A stretch of DNA of 64,000 bases. Origin: Blastococcus haudaquaticus (lineage in GTDB: Bacteria; Actinomycetota; Actinomycetes; Mycobacteriales; Geodermatophilaceae). This document shows positions 8,676 to 15,339 of this stretch, one piece after another. Made by a program: the position numbers and the translations under genes. Numbering within the stretch: position 1 is the stretch's first letter; each line of letters opens with the position of its first letter. The notes under the pieces were generated by a model, which was not told the DNA's origin, did not search any database, and saw only the letters and a list, made by a program, of their open reading frames with translations. The stretch covers positions 496,001 to 560,000 of the forward strand of contig NZ_OCNK01000001.1 of the NCBI RefSeq assembly GCF_900230285.1, given 5' to 3'.

Positions 8676-8738
8676 GTGCTCGCCACGGTCAGCTTTTTCT
8701 ACGGTCACCGGGATCCGGTGTCCGTCACCGCTGGCTGA
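8676..8738 (+). CDS. Putative Phe/Tyr leader peptide of the chorismate-mutase gene
   Basis: A 20-codon frame, GTG to TGA, reads M-L-A-T-V-S-F-F-Y-G-H-R-D-P-V-S-V-T-A-G. Two Phe codons and one Tyr codon in a row (8694-8702) fall immediately before a strong hairpin, with a rho-independent terminator 17 nt after the stop and the gene for chorismate mutase, the first committed enzyme of Phe/Tyr synthesis, beyond that. This is the layout of classical ribosome-mediated attenuation. There is no ribosome binding site, but the start would be the transcript's first codon. The coding assignment rests on arrangement and codon content only. Confidence 0.55.
   Translation: MLATVSFFYGHRDPVSVTAG
8701..8725 (+). 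promoter_or_regulatory. Pause/anti-antiterminator hairpin of the leader
   Basis: ACGGTCACCGG and CCGGTGTCCGT pair as an 11-bp stem with one T-T mismatch around a GAT loop. The 5' arm starts at the Tyr codon's second base, so a ribosome stalled on Phe/Tyr codons would cover it. Confidence 0.5.
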
Positions 8739-8754
8739 GCAACCGCCGCAACAG

Positions 8755-8794
8755 ACGCCCCGGGCCCGAAGAGCCCCGGGGCGTTTCTTCGTTT
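8755..8794 (+). terminator. Intrinsic terminator in the chorismate-mutase leader
   Basis: ACGCCCCGGG and CCCGGGGCGT form a perfect 10-bp stem with a 10-nt loop, followed by TTCTTCGTTT. It lies between the leader frame and the chorismate-mutase start, 36 nt before the ATG. A second smaller hairpin (CGGGGCC/GGCCCCG, 8796-8814) follows it. Confidence 0.7.
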
Positions 8795-8830
8795 CCGGGG
8801 CCGGATGGGCCCCGACCGAAGGACATCCTC

Positions 8831-9121
8831 ATGAGCACCAGCCCCTCCCCCGCCGCCCCCGCCGCCGTCACCGGCACCGAGGTGGAGCGGATCGCCGAGC
8901 TGCGGACCGCCATCGACGCGTGCGACGCCGAGATCATCGAGGTCGTCCAGCGCCGGCTGGCCGTCTCGAAGGAGATCGGCGCGCTGCGCTCGGCCAGCGG
9001 CGGCACCCGGCTCAACCTCTCCCGGGAGAAGCAGGTGCTCGACCGGTTCCGCGAGGCGCTCGGGCCGGACGGCGCCGCGCTGGGGATGCTGCTGCTGCGT
9101 CAGGGTCGCGGCCGGCTGTAG
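8831..9121 (+). CDS. Intracellular AroQ-type chorismate mutase
   Basis: 96 residues. It converts chorismate to prephenate, the branch point to phenylalanine and tyrosine. The helical AroQ fold is indicated by IAELRTAIDACDAEIIEVV, a VSKEIG segment, the SGGTRLNLSRE loop and the C-terminal LLLRQGRGRL. These match M. tuberculosis Rv0948c, the 'AroQ-delta' enzyme that is weakly active alone and boosted by binding DAHP synthase. Like that gene it is divergent from uvrD1/pcrA. The first ~18 residues are a variable Ser/Pro/Ala tail. The protein stops at ...GRGRL, without the extra Gly-His I recall at the mycobacterial C-terminus, a segment involved in the DAHP-synthase interaction. Expression is probably controlled by the leader/attenuator upstream. 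Confidence 0.9.
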   Translation: MSTSPSPAAPAAVTGTEVERIAELRTAIDACDAEIIEVVQRRLAVSKEIGALRSASGGTRLNLSREKQVLDRFREALGPDGAALGMLLLRQGRGRL

Positions 9122-9132
9122 GGGCGACCGCC

Positions 9133-9160
9133 GCGCCTCAGGGGATGGCGCCTCAGGGGA
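9133..9160. repeat. Short tandem duplication over the stop of the 97-residue gene
   Basis: GCGCCTCAGGGGA occurs twice with a 15-bp period (9133-9145 and 9148-9160). The second unit contains the TCA that is the stop codon of the minus-strand gene ending at 9153. Confidence 0.6.
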
Positions 9161-9446
9161 CCGCGCGCCAGACCAGGGAGTCCTCGTCGCCCAGCGCGGA
9201 GACCTCCAGCAGCTGACCCGGGCAGTGGGCCAGCACCTCCGCAGCGAGGGCGTGCGCCAGCTCCAGCCCCGCCTCGAGACCGTCGGCGGCCGCCTCCGTC
9301 GACACCCGGAGCAGCCCGCGCCCCTCCTCCCGCCAGACGCGCAGGTCGCCGTCGTCCGGCCGGAGCTCCGCGCCGAGGGCGCCGACGGCGGCGTCGTCGA
9401 GCGGACCGTCCGGCCGCAGCGCGAGGAAGAGGGTGAAGGAATCCAC
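9153..9446 (-). CDS. Conserved hypothetical protein, 97 residues
   Basis: Starts at the GTG at 9446 (VDSFTLFLALRPD); the frame continues upstream but without protein-like sequence. The product is acidic, has no signal peptide or transmembrane segment, and alternates beta-like (FTLFLALR, DLRVWREE, GLLRVST, QLLEVSAL, SLVWRAV) and helical (ADGLEAGLELAHALAAEVLAH) segments, suggesting a small mixed alpha/beta fold. I recognise no motif. It is convergent with the chorismate-mutase gene, its stop lying 31 bp beyond that gene's stop, with a short tandem duplication over the junction. Confidence 0.6.
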   Translation of the reverse strand: MDSFTLFLALRPDGPLDDAAVGALGAELRPDDGDLRVWREEGRGLLRVSTEAAADGLEAGLELAHALAAEVLAHCPGQLLEVSALGDEDSLVWRAVP

Positions 9447-9533
9447 GTCGGCAGTCTGCCCGCCCCGTCGCGCTGTATCCGGGGACCCGTCCGCCGCCTC
9501 CTCCCGGCAACAGCCTCCCGGAGGGACGTGCCC

Positions 9534-9629
9534 ATGCCCGAACAGATGCCGGTACCGCCGTTCCGGTTCCGGCTGCCCGCCGACGTCGCCGCCCGCATCC
9601 GGGCCACCGCCCCGCAGCGCCTCTGCTGA
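9534..9629 (+). CDS. Possible 31-residue peptide
   Basis: ATG to TGA with a GGAGGG ribosome binding site nine bases upstream, encoding a basic, Pro-rich peptide (MPEQMPVPPFRFRLPADVAA then an Arg-rich tail). It may be a real small protein, or the remnant of a longer gene whose rest is gone; nothing downstream to 9855 continues it. A strong terminator hairpin follows at 9717. Function unknown. Confidence 0.3.
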   Translation: MPEQMPVPPFRFRLPADVAARIRATAPQRLC

Positions 9630-9716
9630 CCCCCTCGTCCGGACCGTCCGGCCCGCCCTGACCCCGCGGACCACCCGGACGGGACGGAGGCCGGTGCGCG
9701 GTGCGCGCCGGTCGCC

Positions 9717-9757
9717 GGGACCGGCCGGGTCGCAAGGGGGAGGACCCGGCCGGTCCC
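9717..9757 (+). terminator. Strong 15-bp stem hairpin
   Basis: GGGACCGGCCGGGTC and GACCCGGCCGGTCCC pair perfectly around an 11-nt loop. There is no T-tract, as is common for high-GC terminators. It separates the small peptide frame from the ECF41 promoter. Confidence 0.6.
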
Positions 9758-9794
9758 GAGCCACCCGTTCCGCCCCGCCGTGTCACGTCCCGCG

Positions 9795-9821
9795 TGTCAC
9801 GAACAGGACCCCTCCGCCGTC
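9795..9821 (+). promoter_or_regulatory. ECF41-type sigma promoter
   Basis: TGTCACG, exactly 16 nt, then CGTC matches the known ECF41 target signature (TGTCACA-N16-CGTC). It lies 35 bp before the first gene of the pair whose second gene is an ECF41 sigma factor, implying autoregulation. A second TGTCACG stands 14 bp upstream (9781-9787) without a partner. Confidence 0.7.
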
Positions 9822-9855
9822 TCCATGGGCACCACCCCGTGGAGAGGACACCGAC

Positions 9856-10410
9856 ATGGCCCGCATCTCCCTCGACCCGCCCCGCACCCGCCTCTACCGG
9901 CTGGCCGAGTGGTACGCCCGCCGCACCTACGGCGTCATGCCCGACCCGCTCGCCGCCATGGGGCACAACCCGCGCGTCCTCCTCACCGACGCCGGCTTCG
10001 AGACCTCCCTCGCGCGCTGGAACCGGCTGGACCCGACGCTCAAGGCCCTCGCCGTCATGGCCTCGGCCGTGGACATCGGCTGTTCCTGGTGCGTGGACTT
10101 CGGCTACTGGATCAGCACCCTGGAGGGCGTGGACCCGGCCAAGCTCCGCGCCGTCCCCACCTGGCGGGACGGCGACGTCTTCACCGACGCCGAGCGCCGG
10201 GTCATGGGCTACGCCGAGGCGGTCACGGCCACGCCCCCCGCCGTCACCGACGCGATGGTCGCGGAACTGCGGCGGCACCTGGACGACGCGCAGCTGGTCG
10301 AACTGACCATGATGATCTCCGTGGAGAACGTCCGGTCGCGGTTCAACAGCGCGCTCGGGCTGACGAGCCAGGGGTTCCGGGACCGCTGCGAGATCCCGGC
10401 GTCGGCATGA
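9856..10410 (+). CDS. Carboxymuconolactone decarboxylase/AhpD-like protein, partner of an ECF41 sigma factor
   Basis: 184 residues. The CxxC pair Cys76-Ser-Trp-Cys79 sits in the AhpD-like fold's conserved helix (MASAVDIGCSWCVDFG), with the usual surrounding helices and a C-terminal SRFNSALGLTSQGF segment. Family members act as peroxidase-type or decarboxylase-type proteins using the CxxC. This subgroup is the 'C' of the COE proteins (carboxymuconolactone decarboxylase, oxidoreductase, epimerase) habitually encoded beside ECF41 sigma factors. Its stop overlaps the sigma-factor start as ATGA, so the two are translationally coupled. An ECF41 promoter is visible upstream. The actual substrate is unknown. 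Confidence 0.85.
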   Translation: MARISLDPPRTRLYRLAEWYARRTYGVMPDPLAAMGHNPRVLLTDAGFETSLARWNRLDPTLKALAVMASAVDIGCSWCVDFGYWISTLEGVDPAKLRAVPTWRDGDVFTDAERRVMGYAEAVTATPPAVTDAMVAELRRHLDDAQLVELTMMISVENVRSRFNSALGLTSQGFRDRCEIPASA

Positions 10411-11324
10411 CGTCGGCCCTCGCGCCGTTCGACCGGCACCGGCGGCTGCTGTTCACGGTGGCGTACCAGATGCTCGGCAGCGTCGCCGACGCCGAGGACG
10501 TCGTCCAGGACACCTGGTTGCGCTGGTCGGCCGCCGCCCGGGACGACGTGCTCGACGAGCGCGCCTACCTCGTGCAGATCGCCACGCGCCTGGCCCTCGA
10601 CCGCCTCGGCTCGGCCCGCGCGCGGCGGGAGACCTACGTCGGCCCCTGGCTGCCCGAGCCGCTCATGACCGGCGGGGCCGCGGTGGGGGGCGCACCGCCG
10701 GCCCCCGACCCCGACCACGCCGCCGAGCTGGGCGAGCAGGTGTCGCTCGCGCTGCTCGTCGTCCTCGAGACGCTGTCGCCGGCCGAGCGGGCGGTGTTCG
10801 TGCTGCGCGAGGTCTTCGGCATGTCGGCCCGTGAGGTCGCCGACGTCCTGGGCCGGACCGAGGCTGCGGTCCGGCAGATGGGGCACCGGGCCCGCGAGCA
10901 CGTCGAGGCCCGCCGTCCCCGCTTCGACACCGACCGCCGGGCACAGCGGGAGGCGACCGAGCGCTTCCTCGCCGCCGCTGCCGGTGGCGACGTGGAGGCG
11001 CTGCTGGCCGTCCTCGCACCCGACGTCGTCCTGGTCACCGACGGTGGTGGGAAGGCCAAGGCCGCGCGGCGGCCCATCTCCGGCGCCGACAAGGTGGCGC
11101 GGTTCCTCGCCGCCGTCTCCTCCGAGGGGCTGGAGATCCCCGGCCTGCGGGTCGAGCTCGCCGACGTGAACGGTGCCCCGGCGATCGTCGGCTGCCAGGG
11201 CACCGAGCCCTTCCTGTCCATGTCCGTCGAGCTCGCCGAGGACGGCCGGATCGCGCAGGTGCTGCTGGTCCGCAACCCCGACAAGCTGCGGGGCATCGCA
11301 CGTCCTCCGGAGCGGCCCTTCTAG
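10407..11324 (+). CDS. sigJ: ECF41-group RNA polymerase sigma factor with SnoaL-like C-terminal domain
   Basis: 305 residues. Sigma region 2 spans about 5-72 (YQMLGSVADAEDVVQDTW) and region 4 about 112-170 (LSPAERAVFVLREVFGMS then a helix-turn-helix). An NTF2/SnoaL-like domain from about 178 replaces a separate anti-sigma factor. All three ECF41 signature motifs are present: WLPEP (81-85) in the linker, DGGGK (212-216, usually DGGGR) and NPDKL (290-294). In this group the C-terminal domain itself controls activity. It starts on the ATGA overlapping the upstream CMD-like gene. The upstream promoter matches the group's own signature, so positive autoregulation is likely. The inducing signal is unknown. 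Confidence 0.93.
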   Translation: MTSALAPFDRHRRLLFTVAYQMLGSVADAEDVVQDTWLRWSAAARDDVLDERAYLVQIATRLALDRLGSARARRETYVGPWLPEPLMTGGAAVGGAPPAPDPDHAAELGEQVSLALLVVLETLSPAERAVFVLREVFGMSAREVADVLGRTEAAVRQMGHRAREHVEARRPRFDTDRRAQREATERFLAAAAGGDVEALLAVLAPDVVLVTDGGGKAKAARRPISGADKVARFLAAVSSEGLEIPGLRVELADVNGAPAIVGCQGTEPFLSMSVELAEDGRIAQVLLVRNPDKLRGIARPPERPF

Positions 11325-11327
11325 GCT
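11322..11327 (+). promoter_or_regulatory. -10-like hexamer TAGGCT before the PIG-L gene
   Basis: TAGGCT ends six bases before the GTG at 11334 and includes the stop codon of the sigma factor gene. No ribosome binding site intervenes, suggesting a leaderless transcript. Confidence 0.4.
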
Positions 11328-11333
11328 CCGGCG

Positions 11334-12065
11334 GTGACCCAGCCCCCGCGCGTTCCGGCCGCCTCCGTCGAGCGCGTGCTCTGCGTCCTCGCCCACCCCG
11401 ACGACGTCGACTTCGGCAGCGCCGGCACCGTCGCGACGTGGACGGCGGCCGGCACGGAGGTCGTCTACTGCATCGTCACCGACGGCGACGCCGGCGGATT
11501 CGACGAGACGCCGCGGGACCAGATGGGTCCGCTGCGCCAGGCGGAGCAGCGGGCCGCTGCGGCCGCCGTGGGCGTGAGCGACGTCCGGTTCCTCGGCTAC
11601 CCCGACGGGCGGCTGGAGCTCACGCTCGACCTGCGCCGCGACATCAGCCGGGTCATCCGGCAGGTGCGGCCGCAGCGCGTGCTCACCACCTCGCCGGAGC
11701 GGTTCTGGGACCGGATCGGCGCGAGCCACCCCGACCACATGACGGTCGGCGAGTCGACGCTGCGGGCGGTCTACCCCGATGCCCGCAACCCGTTCGCCTT
11801 CCCGGAACTCCTGGCCGACGAGGGTCTCGACGCCTGGACGGTGTCCGAGGTCTGGCTGGGCGCGAGCCCGCGGGCCGACCACGCCGTCGACGTCACCGAC
11901 GTGCTCGACCGGAAGCTGGCGGCCCTGCACTGCCACGTGACCCAGGTCAGCCACAACCCGGACGTCGACCGGTTCGTCACCGGGTGGATGCGGCAGACCG
12001 CGAGCCGGTTCGGCCTCCCCGAGGGACGGCTCGCCGAGGCCTTCCACGTCGTCAGTACCGCGTGA
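11334..12065 (+). CDS. PIG-L/LmbE-family zinc deacetylase
   Basis: 243 residues. The zinc motif AHPDD (residues 20-24, LAHPDDVDFGSAG) and a downstream SHPDHM (third ligand) define the PIG-L fold used for N-acetyl-sugar deacetylation, as in MshB and Mca of the mycothiol pathway. TDGDAGG and YPDGRLEL are further family blocks. Whether the substrate is a mycothiol-type sugar, a mycothiol S-conjugate or something else cannot be decided here; free-standing paralogs of this size are common in actinobacteria. The GTG start has no Shine-Dalgarno, but a -10-like hexamer lies six bases upstream. The next gene starts 12 bp after the stop. Confidence 0.85.
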   Translation: MTQPPRVPAASVERVLCVLAHPDDVDFGSAGTVATWTAAGTEVVYCIVTDGDAGGFDETPRDQMGPLRQAEQRAAAAAVGVSDVRFLGYPDGRLELTLDLRRDISRVIRQVRPQRVLTTSPERFWDRIGASHPDHMTVGESTLRAVYPDARNPFAFPELLADEGLDAWTVSEVWLGASPRADHAVDVTDVLDRKLAALHCHVTQVSHNPDVDRFVTGWMRQTASRFGLPEGRLAEAFHVVSTA

Positions 12066-12077
12066 TCTGCTGCGGGC

Positions 12078-12377
12078 ATGACGGAGTCGTGGGAGGACCT
12101 GGTCGAGCGGACGCGGGGCGGGACCGTCACCCCCGGGAGCATGTTCGGCTGTCAGGGCCTGCGGACGGGGAGGAAGTTCTTCGCGATCTGGTGGCACGAG
12201 CAGCTCGTCGTGAAGCTGCCCGCCGACCGGCTGCAGGACCTCGTCGCCGGCGGGAACGCGGAACCCTTCGAGCCGATGGAGGGTCGCCGGATGAACGGCT
12301 GGGCCGTCCTGCGCGGGACGGAGGACTGGGATCCCCTCGTCGCCGAGGCCCGCGCCTGGACCGAATCCCAGCAGTAG
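12078..12377 (+). CDS. TfoX/MmcQ-like small protein
   Basis: 99 residues. GSMFGCQGLRTGRKFFAIWWHEQLVVKLP resembles the N-terminal domain of TfoX/Sxy proteins (MFGG...gYfx...) and YjbR/MmcQ-type folds; the LPADR and M(N)GWAVL segments agree. Single-domain versions have no established function; they lack the DNA-binding extension, so a role in competence should not be assumed. The stop region is duplicated: an imperfect 17-bp tandem repeat covers the last codons and the TAG. Confidence 0.65.
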   Translation: MTESWEDLVERTRGGTVTPGSMFGCQGLRTGRKFFAIWWHEQLVVKLPADRLQDLVAGGNAEPFEPMEGRRMNGWAVLRGTEDWDPLVAEARAWTESQQ

Positions 12378-12395
12378 CCGAGTCCCAGCAGTAGC
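12362..12395. repeat. 17-bp tandem duplication across a stop codon
   Basis: CGAATCCCAGCAGTAGC is followed directly by CGAGTCCCAGCAGTAGC (one mismatch). The first copy contains the stop of the TfoX-like gene; the second ends exactly where the convergent response-regulator gene ends. Confidence 0.7.
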
Positions 12396-13055
12396 TCAGA
12401 GCAGGCGGTTGGTCGCCGCCCAGCGGGTGAGCTCGTTGCGGTTGGACAGCTGCAGCTTGCGCAGCACGTTCGAGGCGTGGGACTCGACCGTCTTCACCGA
12501 GATGAACAACCGCGACCCGATCTCCCGGTAGGTGTAGCCCCGGGCCAGCAGCTGCATCACCTCGCGCTCCCGGGCGCTGAGCAGGTCGAGGCCGGGGTCG
12601 GTCGCCTCCTCCTCCGGCTCCGGTGCCGCCGGGCCGCCGGCGGCGAACGCGTCCAGCACGAAGCCGGCCAGTCGCGGGCTGAAGACGACGTCGCCCTCGG
12701 CCACCCGCCGGACGGCGTCCAGCAGGTCGCCCCCCGAGATCGTCTTGGTGACGTAGCCCCGCGCGCCGGCCCGGATGACGGCGATGACGTCCTCGGCCGC
12801 GTCGGACACCGACAGCGCCAGCCACTTCACGTCGGGCAGCTCCGCGCGGAGCGTCTCCAGGACGGTGCGCCCGCCGCCTCCCGGCATGTGCACGTCGAGC
12901 AGGACGACGTCCGGTCGGGTGGCGCGGATGCCGTCGACCGCGGAGGCGACGTCCGCGCCTTCGCCGACGAAGGTGACGTCTCTGCCGAGCTCGGCGCGCA
13001 CACCGGCGCGGACCATGGCGTGGTCGTCGACCACGAACACACGGGGGGCGGTCAT
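12396..13055 (-). CDS. NarL/LuxR-family response regulator
   Basis: 219 residues. The receiver domain (4-120) is complete, with acidic DD at 10-11, phospho-acceptor Asp54 (VVLLDVHMPG), Ser82 at the Thr/Ser position and Lys104 in GYVTKTISG. After a Glu/Pro-rich linker, the LuxR-type DNA-binding domain (about 155-215) has LSAREREVMQLLARGYTYREIG and a SVKTVESHASNVLRKL recognition helix. It overlaps the upstream kinase gene by ATGA (13052-13055), so the pair is translationally coupled and forms a two-component system, probably sensing envelope state given the kinase's PspC domain and the divergent PspC protein. Confidence 0.93.
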   Translation of the reverse strand: MTAPRVFVVDDHAMVRAGVRAELGRDVTFVGEGADVASAVDGIRATRPDVVLLDVHMPGGGGRTVLETLRAELPDVKWLALSVSDAAEDVIAVIRAGARGYVTKTISGGDLLDAVRRVAEGDVVFSPRLAGFVLDAFAAGGPAAPEPEEEATDPGLDLLSAREREVMQLLARGYTYREIGSRLFISVKTVESHASNVLRKLQLSNRNELTRWAATNRLL

Positions 13056-14284
13056 GGGGTTGCTCCTCTCGGGAGCACGAGCTCCACCTCTGTTCCCTCG
13101 CCGGGCGAGGACCGGACCACGGCCGTGCCACCCAGCCGCCCGAGCCGGCCGTTCACCGAGTCGCGCAGTCCCCGGCGGTCGTCGGGCACCTCCGACGGAT
13201 CGAACCCCTTCCCGCGGTCGCGGACGTACACCGACACCCGCTCGGGCGTGACCTCGGTGTACAGGTCGGCAGCCGTGGCACCGGAGTGCTTGGCGGCGTT
13301 CACCAGCGCCTCGCGGGTGGCCGCACCGAGGCCCGCCAGCGCCTCGTCCACCGGGGCGTCACCGACGACCACCGGGTCGACGAGGAGCTCGTGGTCGGCC
13401 TCGACGTCGGAGACCATCTGCGCCACCAGGCCGGCCCAGGTGCTGCCCTCGCGGACCACCTTCGGGTCGTACAGCCAGGCGCGCAGCTCCCGCTCCTGGC
13501 TGCGGGCCAGCCGGCTCACGGCCTGCTGGTCCTCGGCGTTGCGCTGGATCAGCGCGAGCGTCTGCAACACCGAGTCGTGCAGGTGGGCGGCGACGGCGGC
13601 CCGCTCCTCGGAACGGACCCGCGCCGTGCGCTCCTCGTCCCGCGAGGCGAGCAGCCGGCGCCAGATCGGCGCGGTCGCCAGGATCACGCCGGTGAGGATG
13701 ACCAGCGTCGCGGCGAAGCCGTTGCGGGCGTTGGCCAGCTGACCGGTCGTGGCCAGCAGCAGGATCAGACCACCCGCAGCCAGGGCCGCTCCCCCGGCGA
13801 GCGCCCAGCGGACACCGGGCAGGTTGAGCGTGCGGTCGGTGTCGAGCTGGCGCCAGATCACCGCCATGCCGACGGCGACGAAGATGAGCGGGAGCACGAG
13901 GTCGCCGCTGCTGAAGCGGGCCACCTGGCCGAGCACGGCCGCCGCGGCGATCCCGAGGAGCACCAGGGTGACCAGCTGACGCTTGCTCTTCGGCATCTCC
14001 AGCCGGAAGGCCGCCGGCGTCGGGTCCTCACCAGGGGCGGCCACGGGCATGGTCAGCCAGAGCAGGCCGTACATCACGACGCCGATGCCGAAGGTCGCCA
14101 GGACGACGAAGGCGACGCGCACGACGAGCGGGTCCTGGCGCAGGTGGGTGGCGGTGCCGGCGGCGACTCCGGCCAGCATCCGACCGGACCGCGGGCGCGC
14201 CAGCGGCGGCCGGGCAGCCGTCGGCTCCGGTGGCGCTCCGGTCGCAGTGGTGGTCACGTACTGGATCGTCGCACCGCGAGGCAT
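13052..14284 (-). CDS. PspC-domain sensor histidine kinase (NarX/DesK-like)
   Basis: About 410 residues from the ATG at 14284; GTG 14257 is an alternative, and neither has a strong ribosome binding site. An N-terminal PspC domain (about 30-82, RMLAGVAAGTATHL...YGLLWLTMP) is followed by three to four further membrane segments (about 103-120, 128-143, 160-180, 190-208). The HisKA_3 helix has phospho-acceptor His236 in AAHLHDSVLQTLALIQ. The HATPase_c domain shows the N box (REALVNAAKHSG) and G boxes (DRGKGFD and RRGLRDSVNGR). PspC fusion to a NarL-type kinase is a recurrent actinobacterial architecture for envelope-stress sensing. The divergent neighbour is another PspC protein, separated by a spacer with the palindrome GGGTGATCACCC (14296-14307). 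Confidence 0.9.
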   Translation of the reverse strand: MPRGATIQYVTTTATGAPPEPTAARPPLARPRSGRMLAGVAAGTATHLRQDPLVVRVAFVVLATFGIGVVMYGLLWLTMPVAAPGEDPTPAAFRLEMPKSKRQLVTLVLLGIAAAAVLGQVARFSSGDLVLPLIFVAVGMAVIWRQLDTDRTLNLPGVRWALAGGAALAAGGLILLLATTGQLANARNGFAATLVILTGVILATAPIWRRLLASRDEERTARVRSEERAAVAAHLHDSVLQTLALIQRNAEDQQAVSRLARSQERELRAWLYDPKVVREGSTWAGLVAQMVSDVEADHELLVDPVVVGDAPVDEALAGLGAATREALVNAAKHSGATAADLYTEVTPERVSVYVRDRGKGFDPSEVPDDRRGLRDSVNGRLGRLGGTAVVRSSPGEGTEVELVLPRGATP

Positions 14285-14295
14285 GCCCGCGACAC

Positions 14296-14307
14296 GGGTG
14301 ATCACCC
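14296..14307. promoter_or_regulatory. Palindrome in the divergent PspC spacer
   Basis: GGGTGATCACCC is a perfect 12-bp inverted repeat 12 bp upstream of the kinase ATG and 84 bp from the divergent PspC gene. It could be an operator for the adjacent regulator, but a single palindrome of this size is weak evidence. Confidence 0.25.
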
Positions 14308-14391
14308 TGGAAGAGCGGTGCCGGCCGATCCAGGGTCGGATGGGGGCGTTCCCTGATGGATTCAGGAGCCCGCGGTGGGCAGGCTGCTGCC

Positions 14392-15339
14392 ATGACTTCC
14401 GCACCCCCTCCCGCCGCACCCCCTCCCCTGCCCCCGCCGATGGAACCGCCGTCCTGGCCGCCACCCTCGCCCCAGCCTCCGGCGGTCCGCCCGCAGCTGC
14501 GCCGCAGCCGCACCGACAAGGTCCTCGGTGGCGTGAACGGCGGCCTGGCCGAGTACACCGGCATCGACGCGCTCCTCTGGCGGGTGGGCTTCGTGGCCCT
14601 GACCCTGGCCGCGGGCACCGGCGTCCTCGTCTACCTGCTGCTCTGGGTCCTCATGCCGGCCGGGCCGCACGGCGCCCCGGGTGCTCCCGGCGCCGCAGTG
14701 GCCACGACGGCGCAGAAGCCGGCCCTCCCCCGGTCGCCGGTTCCGCGCATCACCGTCGCCGCCCTGCTGATCGTGGCCGGGCTGATGGCGGCCATCGCGA
14801 ACCTCAGCGACTGGGACATCGGCCCGCGCGGGGTCCTCGGCAGCCTGCTGGTGGTCGTCGGCCTCGGCCTCGTGGCCGCGGCGTTCAGCAACGGGCGCAC
14901 CGCACGGGGCGGCCTCGTCGCCGTCGGCGTCGTGCTCTCGCTGGCGCTGGTCGCCGTCTCCACGGTGGGCAGCGCGGACGGCGGCGTGGGTGACCGGACC
15001 TACCGGCCGGCCACCGTGTCCGAGCTCCGCGACGTCTACAACGGTGGCGTCGGCGACGTGACCGTCGACCTGAGCCGGCTGGACAAGGGCATCTCCGGAC
15101 GGGGACTGGACGTGGAGGTCGATCACGGTGTCGGCGACCTCGAGATCATCCTGCCCCGCTCGGCGGACGTGCAGCTGGAGGGCAACCACGGCCTCGGTGA
15201 CATGGACGTCTTCGACAGCGGGTCCGAGACCGACGGCTTCTTCCCCGGCCAGGGCCGGTCCTGGTCGGACGACGGTCGGGCCGAGTTCGTGATCACCGTC
15301 AACGCAGGAGTGGGAGACGTGGAGGTGTCCCGTGGCTGA
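14392..15339 (+). CDS. PspC-domain membrane protein with LiaF-like C-terminal domain
   Basis: 315 residues. A Pro-rich cytoplasmic N-terminus (1-40) precedes a PspC domain (about 45-100, KVLGGVNGGLAEYTG...YLLLWVLMP). Two or three more membrane segments follow (about 120-138, 148-165, 172-190). The outer C-terminal ~110 residues repeat the pattern 'GVGDV.VDLS.LD..' / 'GVGDLEIILP' / 'GLGDMDV', the right-handed beta-helix style of LiaF/DUF2154 'cell wall-active antibiotics response' proteins. It probably works with the divergent PspC kinase and its regulator in envelope-stress sensing. Its last codons overlap the next small membrane gene by 8 bp. Confidence 0.85.
   Translation: MTSAPPPAAPPPLPPPMEPPSWPPPSPQPPAVRPQLRRSRTDKVLGGVNGGLAEYTGIDALLWRVGFVALTLAAGTGVLVYLLLWVLMPAGPHGAPGAPGAAVATTAQKPALPRSPVPRITVAALLIVAGLMAAIANLSDWDIGPRGVLGSLLVVVGLGLVAAAFSNGRTARGGLVAVGVVLSLALVAVSTVGSADGGVGDRTYRPATVSELRDVYNGGVGDVTVDLSRLDKGISGRGLDVEVDHGVGDLEIILPRSADVQLEGNHGLGDMDVFDSGSETDGFFPGQGRSWSDDGRAEFVITVNAGVGDVEVSRG

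Noticed and set aside
6164-9121. Very long plus-strand open frame (985 codons) through the pcrA region
   Set aside because: It is the antisense shadow of pcrA in high-GC DNA; its translation is low-complexity Asp/Gly/Arg/Val text with no domains. Only its last 97 codons, the chorismate mutase from 8831, are real.
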